Positions 43,271 to 51,779 of a DNA stretch of 64,000 bases are shown piece after piece. Numbering within the stretch: the first letter of the stretch is position 1; each line of letters begins with the position of its first letter. The DNA comes from Ignavibacteria bacterium (GTDB lineage: Bacteria > Bacteroidota > Ignavibacteria > Kapaibacteriales > UBA4661), in NCBI GenBank assembly GCA_014654705.1, contig JACVZY010000010.1:26290-90289 (forward strand). Direction: 5' to 3'. Below the pieces are notes generated by a model that saw only the letters and a list, made by a program, of their open reading frames with translations, made no database searches and was not told the DNA's origin. The translations under genes and the position numbers were made by a program.

Positions 43271-46200
43271 ATGAAACCTTGCTTCCACTGCCTCTTTTTT
43301 TCTCAACAGCTCGTTTTTATATGCGGTGTACTCTGTCTCATTGTGAGTAGTTTTCTGACCATATTGCTCCCTGTACAGCTTTTTGCACAATCGCGTACTG
43401 CCTACACTGAGAGCTTTCGCTCGCTCGGTCTTGGTTCGTTCGGTGGCAGCGTACAAAAGACGGAAGGGTTAAACTCTGCTTCGCAGCAAGTACCAGTGCG
43501 GCTTGTGGAAGCAGGCAAGCGCCGTGCTGACGGTATGTACTCGCTCGCTCGTGTTGAAAGGACAAACGCGAGCGCGGGATTTGCTCTCACGCAAGGATTG
43601 TATCTCAAAACGAAACAACGTATCATTGCGGACAAGGGACAATCACGAATAAGTATTTCGCACGAAGGAATACGAGTGCTTCTTGCTGCATACAATTTTC
43701 GCAGCGCACAAGAAATTGTAGGAGTGCAAGGAAATGGCGTAATAACCGCAATCATCTTTAATGACAAAACCGATGTACGCCGCTTGTGCGAAGAAATAGA
43801 GAATTTCTCCGATGTCGAATACGCAGAGCCAATGCAAATCTTGAAGCCTCACCAAAGCTCATTCCTTACGCCCAACGACCCGCTTTTCGGGCGGCAGTAC
43901 CACTGGCAGCGCGTTCACGCACAAGAAGCATGGGCGCTCACACAGGGCGATTCAAGCGTTGTTGTGGCTGTTTGCGATACGGGCGTCGATTGGGAACACG
44001 AAGACTTAGCGGACAATATTTGGATAAACCCGGGCGAATCGGGGCGAGACGCGGCGGGGCGAGATAAGCGCACAAACGGTGTGGATGACGATCGCAACGG
44101 AAAAATTGACGACTGGCACGGCTGGGATTTTGTCGGCGCGGCAAGCGAAGTCGATTTGCTCCAAGGCGTATTCCGTGAGGATAACGACCCCAAACTCCGT
44201 TTCCCCAATGGGCTTGTACCGATGGAACTCCCCAATCATGGCACACACGTTGCGGGGTCGGTGGCAGCACGGGCAAATAACGCTCGCGGCGGCACAGGCA
44301 TTGCCTTCCGCTGTAAAATTCTGCCCATAAAGTGCAGCACTGATGGTGTGCGGATTGACGGTATTTATCGCGGCTACGAAGCAATGCTCTACGCTGCGCA
44401 GATGGGCGCAAAAGTAATCGTATGCAGCTTTGGCGGCGGACGCTTTAGCCGCTTTGAACAAGACATTATCAATAGCGTGACTCAAATGGGCGCTTTGGTC
44501 GTAGCGGCAGCAGGAAACGACGGCAGCGTAACCGATGCGGTGGAATATCCTGCTTCGTATGATAACGTTCTTGCCGTCGGCTCAAGCAATCAAACCGACC
44601 GCGCCACGCCATCGAGCGGCTTTGGCTTGCTGGTGGATGTCTTTGCGCCGGGTGAAAATATTTGGAGCACTGCCTCCGGTAATGAATACACCGATAGTTT
44701 TTCCGGTACGTCCATGGCAACGCCTATTGTGGCGGGTACGGCGGCACTTTTGCGTAGTGTGCGTCCAGGCTGGTCGCCACGCCAGGTCACACAACAAATT
44801 CGTGCAACGTCTGATAATATCTTGCTTGGTGCAGGCTCGTCTTCCAATCGTCCGTTTGGTTTTTTCGGACGGTTGAATGCGTTGCAAGCACTTATCTCTG
44901 TGCAACCCGGTCTAACACTTCAAAGCGTCGGTATTAGTGCGGCTACGGGAGTAGTGCAGGATGTCCAACCCGTTACGCTTCGTTTAGCCATAGAAAATGT
45001 GCTGGCAAGCGCACAAAATGTGAGCGTAATGCTGTTTTCATTGGATAATAAAGCGACTGCTTTTGAACCATCGCAATCACTTGGAACGATAAACGCCAAC
45101 ACCCCACAAACAGCCACCTTCAACGTTCAACTTAATCCCTCGGCGTTCACAGGAACGGGCTTGCGCTCGGCAGAATTTGTGGTCGTTTTGCAAGCAGCAA
45201 ACGGCTATGTGAATTATGAGCGTTTATCCATACCATACAATATCCGTCCGTCACTTGGCGCACAAATGCTTGCTTCGCCCGTACTCAATTTTACCTCCCC
45301 CGGACAAACGACACTTTCCGCACTTCTGCTCAATATCGGCAACACGCCCCTCGGCGTAAGCACAATGAGTATTTCGGGTGCAAACAGCGCGGATTTCACC
45401 ATCTCACCCTCCCAGAGCCTCACTCTGGCGCTTGGGGCTTCCGGTACGCTGCCCGTGCGCTTTTCGCCGCAGTCAGGAATAGCGGGCACGAGAACAGCAA
45501 CGCTTCACGTAACAGCGCAACCTGTGAACGTACCGCCACTTGGCACAATAGCCGGAGGATATGAGTTCACGAGCCTACAAGCGCAGTACAACGAAGTGAG
45601 CGATGGAACGCCATTGCTGGGTTCGGCACTGCCCGCAGATGATGTAACTTTTAGCATTGGTATCGGTTTTTCCTTTCGTTTTGGTGGTGAAGACTTTCAA
45701 ACTCTGACGGTAAGCTCGAATGGCTTCTGTGCCTTTGCGCCTGCGGAATCTCTTGTTCAGCAGGGCAGCGTTGTTACACGCCCTTTGCGCACTTTTGTTG
45801 GCGCAAAAGGCTTTATTGCAGTGCTTGGGACGGATATTGTCCTCCCGCAAACAGGCGATATGCGCTTCAAAACCGAAGGTGCTGCACCAAATCGGATATT
45901 TACAGTGCAATGGCGCAATGCCACACTCAAAACGGCATCAGAGGCGCGGCTCAATTTTCAACTGCGGTTGTATGAAACCTCGCAGCGAATAGAAACCGTG
46001 TACGGCGCTTGCTCCATCCCTGTCGGTGGCGGTATTGTAAGCGCGGATATAGGCTTGCGCGGCTCATCTTCGGGCGATATTCACAGTCGCCGCGTTTCAG
46101 AGGATATTCGCGCTTCGTGGGCGGCATCAGCGGAAAGCACATCAAATGAGGATGCTTGCGAACTTTCTGCCACAGCATTTCCCGCAGCAGGACTGACCTA

Positions 46201-46576
46201 TCGGTGGTCAGCGCTTCAGTCGCCACGCCAACCCGTTTCTACGCCGATTACCCGGCAAATTGTTCTTCGTGGCACGGTCTCCGCGCCGACAGGCGTGGCA
46301 GATGAAAGAATGCAGTCCGGCACAGACTTTGAATGGTATATCAGTCCTAATCCCGCACACGATGAAGCAGCTATTGAGATGAACGCGCTGCCCGAACCCT
46401 ATCAGATTCGTGTTTGCAATGCCCTAGGCGCGGTAATTTTCGAGACTAGCATGGATGCGGCTTTTGAGAAAAATACCTTCAGGATTAGCACAAGCAGATG
46501 GGCGCAAGGCGTGTACGTGGTAACAATCACAACGGCGCGTCAAACTTTACACAAGCGTCTTTGCATCATACGCTAG
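43271..46576 (+). CDS. Secreted subtilisin-like (S8) serine protease with T9SS sorting domain
   Basis: An 1101-residue exported protease. The signal segment ends near LLPVQLFAQS. An inhibitor-I9-like propeptide (GVITAIIFNDKTDVRRLCEEIENFSDVEYAEP) is followed by the S8 domain with catalytic Asp236 (VAVCDTGVDW), His326 (NHGTHVAG) and Ser481 (SGTSMATP). Beyond it are several beta domains, including a choice-of-anchor-like domain (FSFRFGGEDFQTLTVSSNGFCAF), and a T9SS sorting domain (WYISPNPAHDEAAIEMNALP ... WAQGVYVVTITT). It should be exported by Sec, then across the outer membrane by the T9SS. The next gene encodes a second T9SS cargo, 97 bases on. Confidence 0.92.
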   Translation: MKPCFHCLFFSQQLVFICGVLCLIVSSFLTILLPVQLFAQSRTAYTESFRSLGLGSFGGSVQKTEGLNSASQQVPVRLVEAGKRRADGMYSLARVERTNASAGFALTQGLYLKTKQRIIADKGQSRISISHEGIRVLLAAYNFRSAQEIVGVQGNGVITAIIFNDKTDVRRLCEEIENFSDVEYAEPMQILKPHQSSFLTPNDPLFGRQYHWQRVHAQEAWALTQGDSSVVVAVCDTGVDWEHEDLADNIWINPGESGRDAAGRDKRTNGVDDDRNGKIDDWHGWDFVGAASEVDLLQGVFREDNDPKLRFPNGLVPMELPNHGTHVAGSVAARANNARGGTGIAFRCKILPIKCSTDGVRIDGIYRGYEAMLYAAQMGAKVIVCSFGGGRFSRFEQDIINSVTQMGALVVAAAGNDGSVTDAVEYPASYDNVLAVGSSNQTDRATPSSGFGLLVDVFAPGENIWSTASGNEYTDSFSGTSMATPIVAGTAALLRSVRPGWSPRQVTQQIRATSDNILLGAGSSSNRPFGFFGRLNALQALISVQPGLTLQSVGISAATGVVQDVQPVTLRLAIENVLASAQNVSVMLFSLDNKATAFEPSQSLGTINANTPQTATFNVQLNPSAFTGTGLRSAEFVVVLQAANGYVNYERLSIPYNIRPSLGAQMLASPVLNFTSPGQTTLSALLLNIGNTPLGVSTMSISGANSADFTISPSQSLTLALGASGTLPVRFSPQSGIAGTRTATLHVTAQPVNVPPLGTIAGGYEFTSLQAQYNEVSDGTPLLGSALPADDVTFSIGIGFSFRFGGEDFQTLTVSSNGFCAFAPAESLVQQGSVVTRPLRTFVGAKGFIAVLGTDIVLPQTGDMRFKTEGAAPNRIFTVQWRNATLKTASEARLNFQLRLYETSQRIETVYGACSIPVGGGIVSADIGLRGSSSGDIHSRRVSEDIRASWAASAESTSNEDACELSATAFPAAGLTYRWSALQSPRQPVSTPITRQIVLRGTVSAPTGVADERMQSGTDFEWYISPNPAHDEAAIEMNALPEPYQIRVCNALGAVIFETSMDAAFEKNTFRISTSRWAQGVYVVTITTARQTLHKRLCIIR

Positions 46577-46673
46577 ATGCTGTGAGTCTTATCGCCAAAA
46601 CAGCCAGCATCGAATACTCAAATACATTTTGAAAAAATCCCCTCTTGTTTAACTCTACAATAGTGAGTTTATT

Positions 46674-48041
46674 ATGAAAAATCGTAGCTTTTTTCCGTTG
46701 TGGGCTGTTGTGGTCGCTTCTTGCGCCATGATTCAGCCTGCCATGGCACAGAAAAGTGCTGAACCAAGCACTAAACCTCGTGTCACCTTTAGTATTGTTC
46801 GCCCCGGCGAGGCTTTGCCGTGGATTGAGGCGCAGCGCAAGTCAAGCTCAAACCTCACTGCCGGTGATACCGTTCCGACGCTTCTCATGCGTGAGCGTGC
46901 CATTAGCATTTTCCGTCGCGATTCTGCCTTTCAAACAGGCAGTATTGCCATTAACCGCATTGGAGGCGGTACCGAGACGCTGCTTGTGGTAGGATATTCG
47001 ATGGAGTATCTGGATTCTGCCTTGCGTCCTCTACCCAACATCAGTTCCAACATCCTGCCGCTTCCGGTGCCGCTTCCGGCGGGAGCAATTGTTACGCCCC
47101 CATTTCCGGCATCGCTTCCCGTTGCTATTGGCGGCTTGCAGGGCGACCTTGCACCCACGACAGCCGACGCAAACGGGCAATTAGTCGCAGTTTCTGCCGC
47201 ATCCCCAATGTTGCCAAACACAGCCAACATCCAGCCCGGGCAGACACGAGTGCTCATCAATTTCACGGCGCGTTGGAGTGACCAGTCGTATTCACCACGC
47301 TCGTCGGCACTGCAGGGACGGCGCTATGTTCGCCTCTCGCTCTTGCGTGTGAATGATTTTAACTACGAAGTCGGTGTAACGCTTGCAACAGTCATTCTGG
47401 ACGACCCGCAGCGCGTCGCGCCTGTGCTCATCAATGCTATTCAAAACAAACAGCTTTTGCGTAATGCCACAGATCTCATCGAGCTGGAATCGCCCGGTTT
47501 CCGTTCCGACGGGCAACCAAACTCGGTGTTTTACGACGAAAATTACAACGTTCTCACGTACACAGCAATTTCGTCCGACAGTACGATTGTTACAGCCAGA
47601 GCGCAGCAGAGTGATTCTCGTGTAGGCGGTCGTCCTTCATTGTTTTATGCCGTGCAGCCGGGTGCTTTGCCGGGCAGCACCGTTTCTATCACAGTCATTG
47701 CTGACGACGGTACGGGACTGCTCGCACGAGATGCGTTCAATATCCAAGTAGTCAGCAGTATCACATCGGTTGCCAGCGCATCAGACAATATGGCGCTCAC
47801 AGTCTCACCCAATCCCACTGCCGACCGCATCAACATTGAGTCCGTAGCACAGCAAACGGGACAGGTTCGTATTCGTATTATCAATGCCTTCGGCATGGAA
47901 GTTGCCAGCACCGAGCAAGCAGTCAGCGCCGGAGCAACCTACCGCCAAGCACTTGACGTAGCGAACTTGCCAACAGGCGTGTACATGGTTGAGGTACAAG
48001 ATGGCGCTGCACGAACAACACGCAAAGTGATAAAGAACTAG
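46674..48041 (+). CDS. Secreted protein with T9SS sorting domain and cadherin-like module
   Basis: A 455-residue exported protein: signal peptide (MKNRSFFPLWAVVVASCAMIQPAMAQ), an N-terminal domain of unknown type, a module TLATVILDDPQRVAPVLINAI ... SVFYDENYNVLTYTAISSDST ... VIADDGTGLLARDAFNIQVV, and a T9SS domain (VSPNPTADRINIESVAQ ... LPTGVYMVEVQDGAA). The middle module resembles cadherin-like/putative-Ig domains and has a clear relative inside the 1552-residue protein at 19728-24386, so the two share a building block. It follows the subtilase and may be co-transcribed with it; a strong terminator lies downstream. Confidence 0.83.
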   Translation: MKNRSFFPLWAVVVASCAMIQPAMAQKSAEPSTKPRVTFSIVRPGEALPWIEAQRKSSSNLTAGDTVPTLLMRERAISIFRRDSAFQTGSIAINRIGGGTETLLVVGYSMEYLDSALRPLPNISSNILPLPVPLPAGAIVTPPFPASLPVAIGGLQGDLAPTTADANGQLVAVSAASPMLPNTANIQPGQTRVLINFTARWSDQSYSPRSSALQGRRYVRLSLLRVNDFNYEVGVTLATVILDDPQRVAPVLINAIQNKQLLRNATDLIELESPGFRSDGQPNSVFYDENYNVLTYTAISSDSTIVTARAQQSDSRVGGRPSLFYAVQPGALPGSTVSITVIADDGTGLLARDAFNIQVVSSITSVASASDNMALTVSPNPTADRINIESVAQQTGQVRIRIINAFGMEVASTEQAVSAGATYRQALDVANLPTGVYMVEVQDGAARTTRKVIKN

Positions 48042-48082
48042 CAGCGCAATTTGCCGTCTAATTATCATCTTCCCCGTTTCAC

Positions 48083-48130
48083 AAGCGGCAGTCTGTACTA
48101 TGTCATAGTATTACTGCCGCTTTTGTTTTT
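48083..48130 (+). terminator. Strong terminator after the T9SS cargo pair
   Basis: Outer stem AAGCGGCAGT/ACTGCCGCTT (48083-48092 with 48113-48122) and inner TACTATG/CATAGTA (48096-48102 with 48104-48110), followed by TTTTGTTTTT. Confidence 0.88.
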
Positions 48131-48223
48131 GAACGACGGATTGTGTAGATTGAGTCCGCATTTATTGTTTTCTATCTGATTCCAACTTGAGTTACAACTA
48201 TTGAAGTAGAAAGTTATTCCATC

Positions 48224-48454
48224 ATGTCCCCAATTCGTCTTTTTCTTGCACTCATTGTTATTGCCGCTGCCGCGATAGGTTTTGTGCTGCTTTCCAAAGA
48301 CCGTTTGCAAATCAAGCAAGATATAAAGTCACGTCGGCGGGACTATATGCAGCATTTGATTGATTCTTCGCGGACAGCAAGGGACTTATACAAGGATTCT
48401 GTGCGTCGTGCCGAGTACGAAAAGCCACAACCAAACACCGGAAAACAGCCTTAA
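48224..48454 (+). CDS. Small single-pass membrane protein
   Basis: A 76-residue protein: one membrane helix at about 5-23 (RLFLALIVIAAAAIGFVLL), then a basic amphipathic helix (DRLQIKQDIKSRRRDYMQHLIDSSRTARDLYKDSVRRAEYEK) likely forming a coiled coil. No family recognised. It lies 15 bases before the PspA-like gene, so it is a candidate membrane partner for that protein, as small membrane proteins often accompany PspA. Confidence 0.65.
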   Translation: MSPIRLFLALIVIAAAAIGFVLLSKDRLQIKQDIKSRRRDYMQHLIDSSRTARDLYKDSVRRAEYEKPQPNTGKQP

Positions 48455-48469
48455 CACGGGAAGTGCATC

Positions 48470-49444
48470 ATGTTTCGTAGCCTTTTTTCTCTTTTGCAAA
48501 CCTCACGCAGCTTACCGGATGCTTCCTCGCAGGAGGCACCGGCGGGCGCAGTTCGGTCGTCCAGCGCCGACAGCAACGATGCACAGCGCGTGATAGACGA
48601 ATCGCTTCAGGAGATGGAGCGTGTCATTGCGCGACTTGATACGGCAAAAGTCAACGCACAAGCCGAACGCGACGAATCAGTCGCTATGCTGCGCAGCTAT
48701 CAAACCTCATACAACAATCTCCGAGACCGCGCCAAAAGCCTCGTACAAGCAGGACAGCAAGCCGCAGCCCGCGAGCTTTTAGCAGAGCAGCATGGGCTTG
48801 AAACAGTGATTGCTTCATTTGAGCGTATCACGAGCAACATGACGCAAACGGTGCAGAAGCTCTCTGCGCAGATTGATTCCATGCGGATTCAACGTGAGGA
48901 ACTGAAGGCACAGCGCACGGTACTTGCCGCGCAGCTTGCGTCGGCGACATCACAAGAAGAGTTCTTGGAAAAACTTCGTGCATCGGGCGCATCGCATGAA
49001 TTCTTAGAGCGTGAAGCGATTCATGCTGAACTGCGTACATCGGTGGCAAGCGATGCGCATGATTTTGCCGGAATGGCATCTGATTCTGCCCTTGCCGAAC
49101 TGGAAGACCAGATTCAACGCGAGATGGCACACGAACGCGCCGAACAAGAACGTGTACAAAACGAAGCAAGCCTGAAGCGCTTCCACGTGGCATTTACAAA
49201 CGCCGAGAAGGCAATTGCCGGGGCAGCGGCAAAGGCAAATAGCCTTCCTCATCCGGCAAACGGTGCCGACAATTCTGAAGCAGCGCACAAGCAGCGCGTC
49301 ATTAACGATTTTTTTGCCCCGACTGCTAGCGCTATTCCCAGTGCTGATGCGCCCCGTGATGCTAAGATAAAGGCAAATACAACGACAGAATCAGCGAATA
49401 CGACCGAAGAGAGAATCAAGAATTTTTTTTACCCCAATCCTTAA
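48470..49444 (+). CDS. PspA/IM30-like coiled-coil protein
   Basis: A 324-residue helical protein. Residues about 35-175 form the long coiled-coil hairpin typical of PspA/Vipp1 (DESLQEMERVIARLDTAKVNAQAERD and RDRAKSLVQAGQQAAARELLAEQHGLE), which binds membranes and forms rods or rings in envelope stress. The C-terminal extension holds two related short motifs: RVINDFFAP at 276-284 and RIKNFFYP at 315-322, the latter at the very end. These could be docking peptides. The gene stands between a small membrane protein and TerD, 15 and 23 bases apart, an arrangement that fits the known link between PspA-like and Ter stress proteins. Confidence 0.78.
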   Translation: MFRSLFSLLQTSRSLPDASSQEAPAGAVRSSSADSNDAQRVIDESLQEMERVIARLDTAKVNAQAERDESVAMLRSYQTSYNNLRDRAKSLVQAGQQAAARELLAEQHGLETVIASFERITSNMTQTVQKLSAQIDSMRIQREELKAQRTVLAAQLASATSQEEFLEKLRASGASHEFLEREAIHAELRTSVASDAHDFAGMASDSALAELEDQIQREMAHERAEQERVQNEASLKRFHVAFTNAEKAIAGAAAKANSLPHPANGADNSEAAHKQRVINDFFAPTASAIPSADAPRDAKIKANTTTESANTTEERIKNFFYPNP

Positions 49445-49467
49445 CCAATACCAAAGGAGTCGCATCT

Positions 49468-50028
49468 ATGGCTATTTCTCTGCAAAAAGGCGGACGCTTC
49501 AACCTTACGAAAAAAGAACCATCGCTCAAAAAAATCTTCATCGGGCTGGGCTGGGACGTGAAGCCCGGACACACGCTTGACCTCGACGCATCCGTCTTTA
49601 TGCTCGGTGCGGGCGGAAAGATTCCGCAAGACGAGTATTTTGTTTTCTACAATAATCTCAAATCCCCCGATGGTGCGGTGCAGCACACGGGCGACAACCG
49701 CACGGGCGTTGGCGACGGCGATGATGAAGTTATCATGGCATATCTGCCGATGCTGAATGAAAATATTTATGATATTTTGATGATTATCACCATACACGAC
49801 GCAGCTTCAAGGCGGCAGAACTTTAGCATGATTCAGAATGCGTATATTCGTTTGGTGGACGTAGAATCAAACCGTGAAATCGTCCGGTATGACCTTGCGC
49901 ACGACTACCCAACCAGCACCGAAGTAGAATTTGGGCGCTTGACAAAAGTAAATGGTGAGTGGGAATTTGTCGCCTCCGGCACGGGTACGCAAACAGGATT
50001 GCAGGGCTACGTGGACAAATACGCCTAA
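49468..50028 (+). CDS. TerD-family calcium-binding stress protein
   Basis: A 186-residue TerD-domain protein. Family blocks are ISLQKGGRFNLTKKEPSLKKIFIGLGWD, then LDLDASVFMLGAGGKI, GDNRTGVGDGDDEVIMAYL and the conserved acidic residues that bind calcium. TerD proteins are tied to tellurite resistance and, more widely, to membrane-associated stress responses. Only one ter gene is present, so classical high-level tellurite resistance is unlikely. It forms a three-gene unit with the small membrane protein and the PspA-like protein. Confidence 0.92.
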   Translation: MAISLQKGGRFNLTKKEPSLKKIFIGLGWDVKPGHTLDLDASVFMLGAGGKIPQDEYFVFYNNLKSPDGAVQHTGDNRTGVGDGDDEVIMAYLPMLNENIYDILMIITIHDAASRRQNFSMIQNAYIRLVDVESNREIVRYDLAHDYPTSTEVEFGRLTKVNGEWEFVASGTGTQTGLQGYVDKYA

Positions 50029-50087
50029 CACCTGAGCGCACAAGCACACAAGACTAACACACAGCGTATCAATTTTTCACAATCATC

Positions 50088-51419
50088 ATGCACTTATACA
50101 GCACCAATTCTCACACTCTCCAAACAACATTTCTCCACGCCGCCATGCAAGGACTTGCCGGAGACGGCGGCTTATGGATGCCGACAGCGTTACCACGCCT
50201 ACCGCAATCATTTTTTGAAGAACTGCCCCGCCTCAGTATGGCGGACATGGCAGTACAGGTCATGCAAGCATATATCGGCGACGAGATTCCCGCGCAAGAC
50301 TTGGAACCGCTTGTACGCGATGCTTTCAATTTCGATGCACCACTTGTGCGCGTGAGCGAAAACATCTATGCACTGGAACTTTTTCACGGACCGACGCTTG
50401 CCTTCAAAGATTTCGGAGCACGCTTCATGGCGCGCGCGATGAGCTATGCACGAAGCGTTCAGGGCGTTCAGGCGGATTCGCGGGGCGATTTGTGCGTGCT
50501 GGTGGCGACTTCCGGCGATACAGGCAGCGCGGTGGCGCATGGATTCTGGAATGTGAAAGGAATTCGTGTTGTCATCCTTTATCCGCAGGGCAAGGTCAGT
50601 GATGTGCAAGAAAAACAGTTGACAACAATGGGCGGAAATATTACAGCAATAGAAGTACAAGGAACGTTTGACGATTGTCAAGCGCTCGTCAAGACGGCAT
50701 TTCAAGACGCAGAACTTGCAAAAAAAATAGCGCTCACATCGGCAAACTCCATTAACATCGCACGGCTTCTACCGCAGAGTTTGTATTATTTCCGTGCTGT
50801 GGCGCAATTATCGGACGATGCGCGAAAAGACGTGGTCTTTTGTACACCGAGTGGCAATTTTGGAAATCTCACGGGCGGCTTATTTGCACAGCGTCTAGGA
50901 CTTCCGGTCAAAAAATTCCTTGCCGCCACCAACCGCAACGATACATTCGTGCAATATCTGGCAAGCGGCGAATACTACGCCAAACCTTCGGTGGAAACGC
51001 CTTCCAACGCAATGGATGTGGGCAATCCAAGCAATTTTGCACGTATCCAAGCGCTCTACGGCGGCAATCTGGAAGCAATGCGGCGGGATATTGCGGGGGC
51101 AACAATCTCCGACGCGGAAACACTCGAAACTGTCGCGCGGGTTGAAAAAACGTCTGGATACTTGATGTGTCCGCATACTGCCGTCGGCTATTTGGCAACC
51201 GAGCGTTTTCTGCAAACGCCTGAAATGGCGGGCGCGACAGGCGTAGTGCTGGCAACGGCACATCCTGCGAAGTTTGGCACTGTCATCGAGCCGGCGTTAG
51301 GCAAACCCGTTACGCTGCCGGAACGGCTTCAAGACTATGTTCGTAAGGAGAAACACGCCACCTTGCTATCCAATAATTACGACCAGCTCAAGGCGTTTTT
51401 GCTCACGTCGCAGGGGTAG
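50088..51419 (+). CDS. thrC: Threonine synthase
   Basis: A 443-residue PLP enzyme converting O-phosphohomoserine to threonine. MHLYSTNSHTLQTTFLHAAMQGLAGDGGLWMP is the family N-terminus; the PLP lysine is Lys107 in FHGPTLAFKDFGARF; the phosphate-binding loop is ATSGDTGSAVAHGF; and the CTPSGNFGNLTGG block follows. Length is normal for the short (E. coli-like) group. It begins 59 bases after terD on the same strand, though functional linkage to it is unlikely. Its 3' end overlaps by 54 bases an antisense remnant frame. Confidence 0.94.
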   Translation: MHLYSTNSHTLQTTFLHAAMQGLAGDGGLWMPTALPRLPQSFFEELPRLSMADMAVQVMQAYIGDEIPAQDLEPLVRDAFNFDAPLVRVSENIYALELFHGPTLAFKDFGARFMARAMSYARSVQGVQADSRGDLCVLVATSGDTGSAVAHGFWNVKGIRVVILYPQGKVSDVQEKQLTTMGGNITAIEVQGTFDDCQALVKTAFQDAELAKKIALTSANSINIARLLPQSLYYFRAVAQLSDDARKDVVFCTPSGNFGNLTGGLFAQRLGLPVKKFLAATNRNDTFVQYLASGEYYAKPSVETPSNAMDVGNPSNFARIQALYGGNLEAMRRDIAGATISDAETLETVARVEKTSGYLMCPHTAVGYLATERFLQTPEMAGATGVVLATAHPAKFGTVIEPALGKPVTLPERLQDYVRKEKHATLLSNNYDQLKAFLLTSQG

Positions 51420-51772
51420 TTGTTTTGCGGCAATCTTGATTTCCCGCTCAGCAAGGGCAGCATCTCGTTCACTGGCAAAGGTGGGAAAGTGAAACGTGCT
51501 TTTGGGTGAACATTCTGCTAACGCCCGCACATCCGCAAGTTCCTCACGCAAGCGTTCAATACGCTCGTGCACAAGCGCCATGCACTCTTGCGAAGCCGCT
51601 TCTGTGCTGGCTGCACCATGCCCAGCACGTTCGTACCTTTACGATCGGTTTTGGGATACTGCCGGATGCGGGAAATCGGCATTTTGAGGTCGTAGTACCA
51701 CGCAACGGTGGCAAGACACGCTGCGCCGCAGTCGGTGATGTCGTGTTGTTTGATACAGATTTTGCAGGGCAT
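51366..51772 (-). pseudogene. Broken peptidase-C39 / ABC exporter remnant
   Basis: From the ATG at 51772 the minus strand encodes MPCKICIKQHDITDCGAACLATVAWYYDLKMP and ISRIRQYPKTDRKGTNVLGMV, the start of a C39 double-glycine leader peptidase with its catalytic Cys in DCGAACL, as found at the N-terminus of bacteriocin-type ABC exporters. Similarity ends abruptly near 51610. The neighbouring frame then reads a charged helical piece (ASTEAASQECMALVHERIERL and on) down to a stop at 51366 inside the thrC 3' end. Expected catalytic His/Asp, membrane and ATPase parts are gone. It starts 8 bases after the M61-like gene, so both were once one transcript. Confidence 0.75.
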
Positions 51773-51779
51773 GGAGTGT

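Noticed and set aside
42776..43456. Extension of the WxxGRW lipoprotein to an 805-residue product
   Set aside because: The start at 42775 gives a proper lipoprotein signal and a ribosome site; the longer form would bury the lipobox and overlap the subtilase gene.
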